Shown: positions 19,717 to 29,138, counted from the first letter of the stretch. The stretch is 64,000 nt of DNA from Paenibacillus arenosi (GCF_014841135.1 NZ_JACYTN010000021.1:25895-89894), one strand, 5' to 3'. Notes: generated from the sequence alone by a model not told the origin. A program made the numbers and translations.

Positions 19717-20898
19717 TTATTTATCGTTCAATGCCACTACGCCTGGCAATACTTTGCCTTCCATGAACTCAAGGGAAGCACCGCCGCCTGTGGAGATGTG
19801 GTCCATTTTGTCTTTCAAGTTGAACTTCTCAACTGCAGCTGCGGAATCGCCGCCACCGATAATTGTGTATGCACCAGTTTCTGCACAAGCATCAGCTACT
19901 GCACGAGTACCGTGGGAGAATGGTTCGATTTCGAATACACCCATTGGTCCGTTCCATACAACAAGCTTAGAGTTCTTGATAACGTCAGCATAGATTTCAC
20001 GAGTTTTAGGTCCGATGTCGATACCTTCCCAATCTGCTGGCATACCCGTTACATCAACAATTTGTGTGTTAGCGTCTGCACTGAAGTCATCCGTAACCAC
20101 AACATCAACTGGCAAGTACAAGTTCTTTCCGAGTTGTTTAGCTTTCTCGATGAAGCCAAGAGACTCTTGCAATTTGCTCTCATCCAACAAAGACTTACCG
20201 ATCTCATGACCTTGTGCTTTGAAGAAAGTATAAGTCAAACCGCCACCGATAATTACGTTGTCAGCAATCTCAAGCATCTTGTTGATAACATCGATTTTGT
20301 CCTTAACTTTGGAACCACCAACGATAGCTGTGAATGGACGCTCTGGGTTGGAAAGAGCTTTACTAAGAACGCTCAATTCTTTCTCCATAAGAAGACCAGC
20401 TACTGCAGGAAGAAGCTTCGCGATACCTTCTGTAGAAGCGTGTGCACGGTGTGCTGCACCGAATGCATCGTTTACGAATACGTCAGCCAAAGCTGCGAAT
20501 TCTTGTGCCAATGCAGGGTCGTTCTTCTCCTCTCCAGCGTGGAAACGGACGTTTTCCAATACAACAACGTCGCCGTTTTCCATTTTAGCAATTTCAGCCT
20601 GAACGTTAGCGCCGATAGACTCATCAAGCTTTTTAACTGGCTTGCCAAGCAATTCGCCCAAACGAGTTGCTGCTGGAGTCAAACGCATGGAGTCAACAAC
20701 TTCACCTTTTGGACGACCCATGTGGCTAGCAAGAATAACTTTCGCGCCTTTTTCGATCAAGAACTTGATCGTTGGAAGCGTTTCTTGGACACGAGTATCA
20801 TCTGTGATTACGCCGTTATCCAAAGGTACGTTAAAGTCTACACGCACAAATACGCGTTTGCCGTTCACTTCGATATCTTTTACGCTCTTTTTATTCAT
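19717..20898 (-). CDS. pgk: Phosphoglycerate kinase
   Basis: The enzyme makes ATP from 1,3-bisphosphoglycerate. The 393-residue protein shows the N-domain signature [22 protein letters not shown], substrate-binding [23 protein letters not shown], then the nucleotide site [14 protein letters not shown] and the late [18 protein letters not shown] lies 8 nt before the ATG. It is separated from gap by an unusually long 468-bp spacer with repeated sequence. A separate promoter or mRNA processing in that spacer would explain different expression of gap and the downstream genes. Confidence 0.97.
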   Translation of the reverse strand: MNKKSVKDIEVNGKRVFVRVDFNVPLDNGVITDDTRVQETLPTIKFLIEKGAKVILASHMGRPKGEVVDSMRLTPAATRLGELLGKPVKKLDESIGANVQAEIAKMENGDVVVLENVRFHAGEEKNDPALAQEFAALADVFVNDAFGAAHRAHASTEGIAKLLPAVAGLLMEKELSVLSKALSNPERPFTAIVGGSKVKDKIDVINKMLEIADNVIIGGGLTYTFFKAQGHEIGKSLLDESKLQESLGFIEKAKQLGKNLYLPVDVVVTDDFSADANTQIVDVTGMPADWEGIDIGPKTREIYADVIKNSKLVVWNGPMGVFEIEPFSHGTRAVADACAETGAYTIIGGGDSAAAVEKFNLKDKMDHISTGGGASLEFMEGKVLPGVVALNDK

Positions 20899-21312
20899 CT
20901 CTTTATCCTCCTAATTCACAGGAACATTTAGCTGCTGCACTTTGTACGGTTCTATATGTTCGTCCTTTGTTGGACGTATCTATATCTGGCTTTTATTGCA
21001 CGGTTCTATGATGATTCTATTTGTACGGTTCTATCGTTTCTATTTATATAGTTTCTCTATTTCTGTTCTATCTGTTTTTGAATCACAGTATGGTTTCTTG
21101 CTTGTCGTTCTGTTCTATGGTTTCTCTACACTTTTATATCTATATCTATCTGTATATCTATATCTGATTATTTCTCTTCACGACCGATATTCATAATCAT
21201 TCTATATATAAGGTTATGAGTGGATAGCCTCATCAGCCCATCCTTGGTCATTTGGTATTACGGTTCGGTTATGGTTGGTTGTATCAAATAGGTTCTAAAT
21301 ATCGCTCCAATT
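20899..21312 (-). other. Long purine-rich pgk leader with repeats
   Basis: On the sense (minus) strand this spacer is G/A-rich, with AGATATAG-type simple repeats near 21130-21170. Three copies of ATAGAACCGTRCAA occur: sense copies at 20941-20955 and 21020-21034 are identical over 15 nt, and one at about 20996-21009 differs slightly. No coding frame is convincing. It may be an unstructured 5' leader of pgk or a protein-binding region. Confidence 0.45.
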
Positions 21313-21351
21313 AATCAAAGAGGAGACCTAAACGGTTACTCCTCTTTGATT
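21313..21351 (-). terminator. Inverted repeat after gap (partial terminator or processing hairpin)
   Basis: Perfect 13-bp arms (AATCAAAGAGGAG at 21313-21325 and its inverse at 21339-21351) lie 16 bp after the gap stop. No strong U-run follows, so it may attenuate transcription or stabilise the gap mRNA end rather than terminate fully. Confidence 0.6.
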
Positions 21352-21366
21352 GTATGGCTTATGGAA

Positions 21367-22413
<1,047 letters not shown>

Positions 22414-23469
22414 CTATTGTTCAAGACGGCTCTTAGGCTCGTCGAGACCACATGCTTGCACGATGGCAGCCGCTGCTGCTTCATCGATAATCAAAATATC
22501 TTCGTGACCAAACTCCAGCACAGCCATTATGGCATCAGCCTTGCTCTTGCCTCCCGCTACTGCGATGACAACCTCGGTTCTTGAGATATCCTCAAGCCGC
22601 AAGCCCAATGTCAGCATCTTGTGCACCACTTTACCTTCACGATCGAAATAATAACCGAACGCTTCTGCTAATGCGCCGCCTTGCTGAATCTGCTCAATAA
22701 CAGCAGCATCCATATGTCTTCTTCTTGCCATGACCAAGGCATCGCCTATGCCATGTAGAATGATTCGTGCTTGTCGAATGAGTCCTAAAATATCTCGAAT
22801 ATTAGGTTCATATCTAAGCGATTGATACGCTTCTTCGCTTAGCAAGTCCGGTACGTGCAGCAATCGATATTGTGCTCCGAACTGCTTCGCCATCTTGGAA
22901 GCAATCGTATTTGCTTGGTACTCCAAGCTTTCGCCTAAGCCACCTCGGGCTGGTACAAACCAATTACCTTTATGAGATGTCGAACCTGGCATTTGCTCAG
23001 CCACTGCTGCGAGCGTTGATCCACCAGTTACTGCAATGACATCGTCATGTCTCATCTCTCGATTCAACACATCACAGGCAGCCCGCCCTAATTCCTGTTT
23101 CACTACAGGTGATTGTTCGGAGTCTCCAGGAATGACGATAACTTGCTTAAGGCCGAACTTCTGCTGAATTGCTTCTTCTAAATGCCTCATGCCGAGAATT
23201 TCTCGCATTAATGGTTCCATTTGTCTAAGGAGCTTGCGTCCTTGCTCGCTGATTCGCATACCAGCTGTCTCCGTCTCAATCAGGCCTTGTGCCTTTAGAA
23301 GATCGGTTTCCGCTCGCAGCACACGCTCAGTCATTTGCAAAGATGAAGCTAACGTTCGACGACCAATAACATCAGACATCATAATCTCATGCAGGATCGC
23401 GTAGCGCTTTTTCAATAGTTCCATCAGATCAGGCAGAAGTTGTCTGTTTATTTCTAGCCATTCACGCAT
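22414..23469 (-). CDS. cggR: Central glycolytic genes regulator CggR (SorC family)
   Basis: I place the start at the ATG at 23469, where GGAG lies 8 nt upstream, giving 351 residues. The product resembles SorC-type repressors. The N-terminus carries a DNA-binding winged helix (LLKKRYAILHEIMMSDVIGRRTLASSLQMTERVLRAE). The rest is the sugar-isomerase-like effector domain (VIAVTGGSTLAAVAEQMPG, ILHGIGDALVMARRR, VVIAVAGGKSKADAI), which binds fructose-1,6-bisphosphate in Bacillus. It heads the cggR-gap-pgk-tpiA-gpmI-eno cluster. A direct-repeat operator of the CggR type lies between the promoter and the gene. Confidence 0.95.
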   Translation of the reverse strand: MREWLEINRQLLPDLMELLKKRYAILHEIMMSDVIGRRTLASSLQMTERVLRAETDLLKAQGLIETETAGMRISEQGRKLLRQMEPLMREILGMRHLEEAIQQKFGLKQVIVIPGDSEQSPVVKQELGRAACDVLNREMRHDDVIAVTGGSTLAAVAEQMPGSTSHKGNWFVPARGGLGESLEYQANTIASKMAKQFGAQYRLLHVPDLLSEEAYQSLRYEPNIRDILGLIRQARIILHGIGDALVMARRRHMDAAVIEQIQQGGALAEAFGYYFDREGKVVHKMLTLGLRLEDISRTEVVIAVAGGKSKADAIMAVLEFGHEDILIIDEAAAAAIVQACGLDEPKSRLEQ

Positions 23470-23532
23470 TTCTTTCACTCCGTACTCTTCGGAACTATGT
23501 TGGATGGTTGAAAAGACTAGTTCCACCACTCC

Positions 23533-23571
23533 CGGGACTCAATTCGTCCCGCGTGCGCGTTTTTCGTCCCA
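23533..23571 (-). promoter_or_regulatory. CggR operator
   Basis: On the minus strand two GGGACG blocks (rc of 23565-23570 and 23545-23550) lie exactly 20 nt apart. The second reads CGGGAC-N6-AGTC. The known Bacillus subtilis operator is CGGGAC-N6-TGTC-N4 repeated with the same 20-nt period. It starts just downstream of the promoter, as expected for a roadblock. Confidence 0.8.
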
Positions 23572-23576
23572 CCATC

Positions 23577-23605
23577 ATTTTACCGAAGATTACGGCAACT
23601 TGCAA
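23577..23605 (-). promoter_or_regulatory. cggR-gap promoter (sigma-A type)
   Basis: TTGCAA (23600-23605) and TAAAAT (23577-23582) read on the minus strand with a 17-nt spacer. The start point would fall at the upstream edge of the CggR operator. Confidence 0.7.
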
Positions 23606-23770
23606 GTATCCCGCATCTATAATGGGCAATTGGACAAGATCTTATACATATAGCGTGCTTTGGGCTTGTTCTGGATCATTGGCAATGCCTTTTCTTCTCT
23701 TTCTTCCTTAAGAAATACATTTCACATTAGACTGTTCCACCCATGTATCTACATTAGTAAACGAAACTAA

Positions 23771-23980
23771 TCATTTTGTACCACTCCAATTAAAGGCATC
23801 GATGCCGAGGAAGGTTCTCATGAGCTCACCATCGTGCGCATGCTTATTAACATGATGGAGCAAACTGCGGAGACAGTTCATTTTTTAGACAATTAGCAAG
23901 GTGGTACTCACATGATGGAACCTCCTAAAGCTCAGCTCTTGCTTGTTATGGGCCGTGCGCTTGGCCTCAAGCAGCCGTAA
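23771..23980 (+). pseudogene. Relic of a TetR-family regulator (YvdT-like C-terminus)
   Basis: After an in-frame stop, this frame encodes a fragment containing EEGSHELTIVRMLINMMEQTAETVHF, then a TAG at 23894-23896. The same frame then continues to KAQLLLVMGRALGLKQP and a natural TAA. The two halves align in order with my recollection of the C-terminus of Bacillus subtilis YvdT (TARTIINLVENTAERF ... KKEIFTFLKRSLG), the TetR regulator that sits in front of yvdSR. The DNA-binding half is missing. A relic in the same place before the same exporter pair makes this more likely than chance. Confidence 0.55.
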
Positions 23981-24052
23981 ATTAATCATGAAGAAAATAC
24001 GCTTCACTAACACGCCAGGCTACCAACATCTAGAAGAAAGAGGAGTGCACAT

Positions 24053-24376
24053 ATGGCTTGGACACTTGTTATTATTGCAGGGGCCTTAGAAATCATTTGG
24101 GCCTCTGGACTTAAATACGCTTCTTCAACGCTTGAATGGATCGGCATAGTGGCTCTCATTGCCATCAGCTTCACATTGCTCATTCAAGCTTATAAGCGTA
24201 TTCAAGTTGCTATCGCCTACACGGTATTCGTAGGTATAGGTACTATCGGGACATATGCAATTGGCGTGTATTTAGGGGAACCTTACAGCTTAGCGCAAAT
24301 CTTATTTTTAATCATTCTCCTTACAGGAATCGTTGGCATGAAGCTCTCGACAACCGAGGAAGGTGAACCTAACTAA
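24053..24376 (+). CDS. Small multidrug-resistance (SMR) exporter subunit, YvdS-like
   Basis: This 107-residue protein has four membrane helices and the SMR active-site glutamate in the first helix (AGALEIIWASGLKYA). AYTVFVGIGTIGTYAIGVYLGEP and a final IVGMKLSTTEE are typical. It matches the YvdS branch as I recall it and is paired with a YvdR-like partner that starts directly at its stop codon, so the two probably form a heterodimer. GAGGAG lies 6 nt before the ATG. SMR pairs export cationic compounds, with guanidinium used by one subgroup; no guanidine riboswitch is visible here, so the substrate stays open. Confidence 0.9.
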   Translation: MAWTLVIIAGALEIIWASGLKYASSTLEWIGIVALIAISFTLLIQAYKRIQVAIAYTVFVGIGTIGTYAIGVYLGEPYSLAQILFLIILLTGIVGMKLSTTEEGEPN

Positions 24377-24694
24377 GTGGCTTGGTTATTACTCATAATT
24401 GCCGGTTTAGAGGAAGTCGTGTCCGTCATCGCCATGAAATATATTGATGGATTTAAAAGGAAGACACCGCTTATCGTGATGGCGATTGGCATCGTTCTTT
24501 CCTTCTATTGCCTTACTCGGGCGATGCTCGTCCTCCCTGCTGGTGTCGCTTATGCCGTATGGGCAGGAATCGGCTCTGTAGGAATTACATTGGTTAGTAT
24601 TTTCTGGTTCAAAGAAAGATACAACCGTACACAGCTAATGTTCCTCGTGTTTATCGTTGTAGGGATTATCGGGCTGAAGATGACTACCTCGTAA
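24377..24694 (+). CDS. SMR exporter subunit, YvdR-like (GTG start)
   Basis: The GTG start abuts the TAA of the upstream SMR gene, which implies translational coupling and equal subunit amounts. The 105-residue product has four membrane helices, the conserved glutamates in IAGLEEVVSVIAMKYIDG, and LPAGVAYAVWAGIGSVGITLVSIFWFKE. It corresponds to YvdR of Bacillus subtilis. The likely role is proton-coupled efflux of a small cation as a heterodimer with the upstream subunit. No separate ribosome site is needed beyond GAGGAAGGTG about 11 nt upstream. Confidence 0.9.
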   Translation: MAWLLLIIAGLEEVVSVIAMKYIDGFKRKTPLIVMAIGIVLSFYCLTRAMLVLPAGVAYAVWAGIGSVGITLVSIFWFKERYNRTQLMFLVFIVVGIIGLKMTTS

Positions 24695-24805
24695 TATGTA
24701 ACGAATGATGTATGGAGACACTTTTGCATATTTACTTCGAATGAAAGCAGTTGCGCAATCAACTATCTTGTTTTATAATATTCCTTGCATCATTTTTTAG
24801 GGCGA

Positions 24806-24880
24806 GCGCCCGTGGTCCAATGGATATGACGTAGGCCTCCGGAGCCTGAGATCAAGGTTCGATTCCTTGCGGGCGCGCCA
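24806..24880 (+). tRNA. tRNA-Arg (anticodon CCG)
   Basis: The acceptor GCGCCCG pairs with CGGGCGC. The anticodon stem TAGGC/GCCTG holds loop CTCCGGA, giving CCG. The T arm contains GGTTCGATTCC and CCA is encoded. Confidence 0.93.
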
Positions 24881-24955
24881 TTTCTTGAACACTTGAAGCC
24901 CTGATATGAAGTACGCATACGCATAATTAGAGCTATCTTATATGAGAAGAGAAAT

Positions 24956-25006
24956 AAACATCTTGGTTTACGCTGTACGACAGCTGTGGAATCAGGATGT
25001 TTTTTT
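24956..25006 (+). terminator. Terminator after tRNA-Arg
   Basis: AACATCTTG and CAGGATGTT form the outer stem around an inner CAGCTG-rich loop, followed by a run of T residues on the plus strand. Confidence 0.7.
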
Positions 25007-25017
25007 CATATAAAAAG

Positions 25018-25057
25018 TTTGACCATCTTTGACTTTTAATTTGAATTTGAGTATAGT
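25018..25057 (+). promoter_or_regulatory. clpP promoter with CtsR operator
   Basis: TTTGACCATCTTTGACT (25018-25034) is a perfect CtsR heptad repeat. Its second half supplies the -35 (TTGACT, 25029-25034), followed after 17 nt by TATAGT (25052-25057). CtsR bound here would block RNA polymerase directly. Confidence 0.92.
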
Positions 25058-25187
25058 TAATGAAGAGGCGTTTACGGGTACATAATTGTTGTTGCTCATC
25101 CGCTTATATGAACGCTTCAATCCGTTAATAATGATTCAATGAGCATATTGCCGCCATCGGCACATGCATTGTGAGGAGGGGTTAGAC

Positions 25188-25787
25188 GTGAGTTATATTC
25201 CTATGGTTGTGGAGCAAACAAATCGAGGAGAACGTGCCTACGATATTTATTCCCGCTTGTTGAAAGACCGTATTATTTTCTTGGGATCGGGTGTTAACGA
25301 CGTCGTAGCGAATGCGATTATCGCTCAGTTGCTGTTCTTGGAAGCAGATGACCCAGAGAAAGACATTCACTTATACATTAACAGCCCTGGTGGCTCGATT
25401 ACAGCCGGTATGGCGATATTTGATACGATCCAGCACATTAAGCCGAATGTTTCGACGATTTGTGTTGGTATGGCTGCTTCGATGGGAGCATTCCTGCTCG
25501 CTGCTGGTGAGAAAGGCAAGCGCTTCGCACTTCCTAACAGCGAAGTGATGATTCACCAGCCATTGGGCGGTGCCGAAGGTCAAGCAAGCGACATCGAGAT
25601 TCGCGCACGTCGTATCTTGAAGATGCGCGATAAGCTGAATCATATTTTGGCTGAGCGCACTGGCCAGCCGCTAGAGCGTGTTGAACGCGACACCGATCGC
25701 GACTACTTCATGAGCGCAGCGGAAGCGTTGGAATATGGCCTTGTTGATAAAGTTCTCGACAAGCCGCCAGTTGCTCCAACGAAATAA
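25188..25787 (+). CDS. clpP: ATP-dependent Clp protease proteolytic subunit
   Basis: The GTG at 25188 follows GGAGG with 8-nt spacing and gives 199 residues beginning [27 protein letters not shown]; an upstream ATG at 25164 has no ribosome site. The serine protease triad is visible in [11 protein letters not shown] (Ser), [11 protein letters not shown] (His) and [11 protein letters not shown] (Asp). ClpP forms a double heptamer that degrades unfolded and tagged proteins with ClpX or ClpC, including tmRNA-tagged products. A CtsR box overlaps the promoter, so heat-shock control is expected. A strong terminator follows. Confidence 0.97.
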   Translation: MSYIPMVVEQTNRGERAYDIYSRLLKDRIIFLGSGVNDVVANAIIAQLLFLEADDPEKDIHLYINSPGGSITAGMAIFDTIQHIKPNVSTICVGMAASMGAFLLAAGEKGKRFALPNSEVMIHQPLGGAEGQASDIEIRARRILKMRDKLNHILAERTGQPLERVERDTDRDYFMSAAEALEYGLVDKVLDKPPVAPTK

Positions 25788-25803
25788 GTCTCATCTAAGC
25801 GCT

Positions 25804-25843
25804 AACCCCCTTATACTTTTCGGAGTATAAGGGGGTTATTTTT
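25804..25843 (+). terminator. clpP terminator
   Basis: AACCCCCTTATACT pairs with AGTATAAGGGGGTT around a TTTCGG loop, followed by ATTTTTATT. It may also serve the convergent minus-strand relic. Confidence 0.92.
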
Positions 25844-25844
25844 A

Positions 25845-26558
25845 TTATTCGTGTATATTCACTACTCTCAGATTAGTAACATTACCGTTAATCTCCTGCC
25901 ATACCACATCGTTATTCCTTATATACGGAAGAGTGGCTTTCTTCTCATTCAACTTTTTTGTACGTTTATCTTCAATATGATAAGTCAAAATGGATTCATC
26001 TATTTGGTAAACAACAATATCCTGACCAATTCCATAAAAGAATGGCTCTTCATCTACAATCTCATACTTTTCCCCTGACTGTATATGTTGAATCACTAGA
26101 TTCTCATCTTCATTCCATAGTACATACTCGTTATTCACTCTTGGAAACACATGTTCATTTGCATTTATTTTGCTTATAACTTTATCTTCCACAATTGAAT
26201 AAACAAATATATTTCCACTGCTGCTCCACACTATATATTTATCAGAGATGGACGGCAGAGCCATGGGGCTATCGATTCGACTAATCACTTTACTCTGTTT
26301 CTTTGTTAAATCATAAGCAATAAGGTTTCTTGTCACATCACCTTGCTTATTCAATTCTTCACGTATCCATACGAGAATATTGGAATTAGATAGTGCTAAT
26401 CTCGGCAATTGAGAAATTTCGGGTGTGCTATGCTTTTCGGCCTTATCAAGTTCATGCACCTTTCCACCCCTCATCGAATATTACCACGTAATTATTGAAG
26501 CAGATCTTTCCCTACTGTTTTTTGTAGTTTTCAGCACGATAACGATAAGCCTTAGCAC
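25845..26558 (-). pseudogene. Broken beta-propeller (TolB-like repeat) gene
   Basis: From an ATG at 26474 an open frame of 209 codons encodes propeller-like repeats: ALSNSNILVWIREE, LPSISDKYIVWSSSGNIFVYSI, PRVNNEYVLWNEDENL, LPYIRNNDVVWQEI. Upstream in the same frame, past a TAA at 26481-26483, the sequence continues IVIVLKTTKNSRERSASIITW, a membrane-like stretch and the start of a repeat unit. The stop falls inside that unit, right after the Trp that ends its first strand. This suggests a nonsense mutation in a longer secreted or anchored protein. The shortened ORF could still be expressed, but no ribosome site is convincing. Confidence 0.5.
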
Positions 26559-26569
26559 ATTTATAAATA

Positions 26570-26608
26570 CAAAAAGCGACCTGCTACCTAATTGGCAACA
26601 AGTCGCTT
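26570..26608 (-). terminator. Terminator of the CAP-domain gene
   Basis: AAGCGAC (26574-26580) and GTCGCTT (26602-26608) form the stem with U residues following on the minus strand, about 40 bp after the CAP-gene stop. Confidence 0.75.
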
Positions 26609-26649
26609 CTTACATTTAGAATGAACCCTATTTCATTGCGAATACTAAA

Positions 26650-27426
26650 TTAGCCGATAAACATTTGTACCCATGCACCGTTGTAGTAGCCTACACCGAT
26701 CTTCGTGTAACCGTCTTTCATGATGTTCTGACGGTGACCTGGGCTGTTCATCCAGTCTTTCATAACTTGTTCTGCAGAGCGTTGACCTTTAGCAATGTTC
26801 TCACCAGCTGTGTTGTAAGAAACACCTTGGGAACGCATCATATCGAACGGAGAACCGTAAGTTGGAGAATTGTGATCGAAGTAGTTGTTATCGATCATGT
26901 CTTTTGCTTTCAAATGAGCAACTTGAGACAACTTCTCGTCATATTTCAATGCAGGCAAACCTGCTTTTGCACGCTCTTTGTTTACCAACTCAACAACTTG
27001 CTGCACGTTAGTGCTTGCTTGTGTACCTTGGTTACCGTTGTTTTCCGGCTTTGTTGGTGTTGTTGGCTTAGATGGTTGTTCTGGTTTCACTTCTGGCTTG
27101 CTTGGTTTTTCCGGTTGTGGCTTCGGCTTTTCTGGTTGTGGTTTCGGTTTCTCTGGTTGCGGTTGTGGCTTCGGCTTGTTAGCTTCTGGCTTAGCCTCAG
27201 GCTTATTCACAACAATGTTCCAGTTCGGGAACCACTTAGAAAGCAACTCGTTCAAGTCAGTCATAGAGTTACCGTTAACAACGATAGTCTGACCTTTTAC
27301 ATTTGTATTAGCAGTTGGTGCTGGGCACTCTGGCGCAGCTGCTGCTGTACCTACAGACAATACTGGAGTAAGTGCCAAAGCTCCTACTACCACTAGTTTA
27401 TGGACATGCTTAAATGGTTTCTTCAA
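26650..27426 (-). CDS. Secreted CAP-domain (YkwD-like) protein
   Basis: Residues 1-32 are a signal peptide ending near TAAAAPECP. Residues 40-70 hold a short conserved segment (VVNGNSMTDLNELLSKWFPNWN). A Pro/Lys/Glu repeat region (EKPKPQP units, about 75-140) looks like a wall-spanning spacer. Residues about 140-258 form the CAP/SCP domain with VVELVNKERAKAGLPALKYDEKL, AHLKAKDMIDNNYFDHNSP, YNTAGENIAKG and MNSPGHRQNIMK. The family occurs on cell surfaces and in spore coats; activity is unknown. A c-di-AMP riboswitch stands directly upstream, tying expression to wall or osmotic state. Confidence 0.92.
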   Translation of the reverse strand: MKKPFKHVHKLVVVGALALTPVLSVGTAAAAPECPAPTANTNVKGQTIVVNGNSMTDLNELLSKWFPNWNIVVNKPEAKPEANKPKPQPQPEKPKPQPEKPKPQPEKPSKPEVKPEQPSKPTTPTKPENNGNQGTQASTNVQQVVELVNKERAKAGLPALKYDEKLSQVAHLKAKDMIDNNYFDHNSPTYGSPFDMMRSQGVSYNTAGENIAKGQRSAEQVMKDWMNSPGHRQNIMKDGYTKIGVGYYNGAWVQMFIG

Positions 27427-27443
27427 AATATTCTCTCCCTTTG

Positions 27444-27552
27444 TAGCCTACGAGGTTAGCTGTCGGGTTCGGGGAAAGAGACTCCCCTATCGCTTATGCG
27501 GTTCACCCCATTGGTGGTTCCCCCGCGCCCTATGGGCTTCGGCTTGTTTTTT
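27444..27552 (-). promoter_or_regulatory. ydaO/yuaA-type c-di-AMP riboswitch
   Basis: On the minus strand the conserved core reads in order GCGGGGGAACC, TGGGGTGAACCGC, GATAGGGG, CTTTCCCCGAACCCGACAG and CTAACCTCGTAGGC. These are hallmark segments of the ydaO class, which turns expression off when c-di-AMP binds. It ends about 20 nt before the CAP-gene start. Confidence 0.94.
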
Positions 27553-28127
27553 CTTACAACGAGAATAGTAACATAATTGTAACCAGAGATCATTTAAAAG
27601 TTATTGTAATAGTTTGAAAAAGATTACAAATTGTTTTTTCCGAACAACAATAAACGATGCTTCACTTATACTTTGAAATAAAACCTGATACTTAGCATCC
27701 TGTATCTAAATATTTAAAACGGTTTGTAAATTTTTTGAACCCTGTAGCCATCAATTCTATTTCCTTTTTCGCATTTTCTATTTAATCAGCATTGCTATTA
27801 TCAAATAGTGGCGTACACGCACAAGAACCACAACGCATCCCAGTTTAAACAACTACGAACAAAAAAATGCCGTACCACCTCGAGGATGATACGGCCATAT
27901 ATATGTTCTAGGGGTAAACTGTAAACCATGAGAAAAGATGAAACGGATACTCCTTGTTCAACGGACAAACCGTTAGATCAAGGTTATGAAGTCGTGCGGC
28001 AGCCCTCCTTTGCTCTACTCATCTGTCATTCGGTCCACTATCAGAATAACGTTACTAGATTAAACGAATCTGAGCGAAACCTTAAAATCAGATAAAATCA
28101 GACTGGACGACTTATATCCCTATTTCC
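27553..28127. other. Gene-free stretch between riboswitch and FMN reductase
   Basis: It contains the promoter region of the riboswitch transcript, a minus-strand terminator (27861-27895) and a doubtful 55-codon plus-strand frame (27928-28095) without a good ribosome site. I see nothing else supportable. Confidence 0.6.
27861..27895 (-). terminator. Terminator downstream of the FMN reductase
   Basis: GCCGTA and TACGGC close a stem that includes TCCTCGAGG; seven U residues follow on the minus strand. It lies about 230 bp after the reductase stop. Confidence 0.8.
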
Positions 28128-28664
28128 CTATGATTTACGCAGCTTTACTTCAGCAATCAATTGCTCTGCAAGCAAACCTAACCCGTTAGCTGTGCGCTCT
28201 TCTGTAACTTGCCCCTCTTCGTTAAACACGTTCGGATCAGCGATAATTTGATTAGGCAGCGTGTTCACATACAAGGAACGCAGAACCGTTCTCAAGTTAT
28301 TCAACGCGTTAATGCCACCCTTGCCCCCACCAGCTGTTGCAGCAATCGCGCAAGGTTTCCCGGAAAAGTCCTTTCCACCTAGAAAATCTAGCGCGTTCTT
28401 CAATGCTCCGCTCATCGCTCCATGATATTCTGGCGTACAGATAACATAGCCGTCTGCTTCATGAACTTGCTGTACGAGCTTACGCACGATTTCAAGTTCA
28501 TACTGAGCTTGATCGTACTCATACAGCGGTAGCTTGTCTGTGTTGAGGTCAAACACGTTGCAAGTAGCGCCGGCTGCCTCTAATTGCTCCTGAATATGGC
28601 GAATAACCTTGCTAGAATTGGAACCTTTACGGGGACTTCCTGAGATTAATAATAGCTTAGTCAT
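28128..28664 (-). CDS. NADPH-dependent FMN reductase family protein
   Basis: The ATG at 28664 follows AGAAGGAGTG with 7-nt spacing, giving 178 residues; a GTG or ATG farther upstream is less likely. The flavodoxin-like fold shows the FMN phosphate loop LISGSPRKGSNSS at the N-terminus and CTPEYHGAMSGALKNALDFLG, the signature of the NADPH-dependent FMN/azo/chromate reductase group. TAGGGKGGINAL is also usual. The enzyme should reduce flavin or quinone-like substrates in the cytoplasm, with oxidative-stress defence possible. It is monocistronic. Confidence 0.9.
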   Translation of the reverse strand: MTKLLLISGSPRKGSNSSKVIRHIQEQLEAAGATCNVFDLNTDKLPLYEYDQAQYELEIVRKLVQQVHEADGYVICTPEYHGAMSGALKNALDFLGGKDFSGKPCAIAATAGGGKGGINALNNLRTVLRSLYVNTLPNQIIADPNVFNEEGQVTEERTANGLGLLAEQLIAEVKLRKS

Positions 28665-28769
28665 GGTAACACTCCTTCTGTCAGCATTTCTAACCATGTG
28701 GATACTTTATCCATTTCATTCTATTATATATGAAATTAGGCAATTGTCACTGCTAGAAATATGAGCGTA

Positions 28770-29114
28770 TTCACGAAGCAAACTGGCCAACCCCATTTTG
28801 TATCTCCACCACAGAAACTTACATATTTCGACCATGGCGTGTAATGAAATCTTCAACGTCATTGTATAACCCACTTTGATTCGCATACTTCACATAGTTA
28901 CGCACCGTACACAACCAATCAAGCGTCGATGGCTTTGTTTGCCCTTACCTGCAAGGGCTGACCTGAATCGGCATATTCTTTACCCAGCCAGAAATGACTG
29001 TTTGTATCCTGCGGGTTGGCCTGTACCATCTGCTGCTACCAAGCATCCCTAACCATCGTGCATTTCGAACACCAAGCACAGCAGTTACAACAATTACTCC
29101 AAAATTTAAAGTCA
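28770..29114 (-). pseudogene. Possible relic of a membrane-anchored TPR protein
   Basis: The minus strand shows three consecutive gene-like pieces in different frames. MTLNFGVIVVTAVLGVRNARWLGML looks like a membrane start. QQMVQANPQDTNSHFWLGKEYADSGQP looks like a TPR unit. WLCTVRNYVKYANQSGLYNDVEDFITRHGRNM then ends in TAA. Stops and frameshifts separate them. The pieces are short, so this call is tentative; otherwise the 500-bp spacer has no gene. Confidence 0.35.
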
Positions 29115-29138
29115 TATTTTTCCCGTATTAATGCAAAC

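Noticed and set aside
19798..20931. 377-codon plus-strand open frame
   Set aside because: It is antisense to pgk and has no recognisable domain.
23815..23855. Possible T-box leader before the SMR genes (GGTGGTAC at 23899)
   Set aside because: Only a short match to the T-box core exists, there is no stem I or specifier, and the sequence is better explained as a TetR gene relic.
27928..28095. 55-codon plus-strand frame
   Set aside because: The GGGG upstream is 14 nt from the ATG, composition is not protein-like, and it runs against its neighbours.
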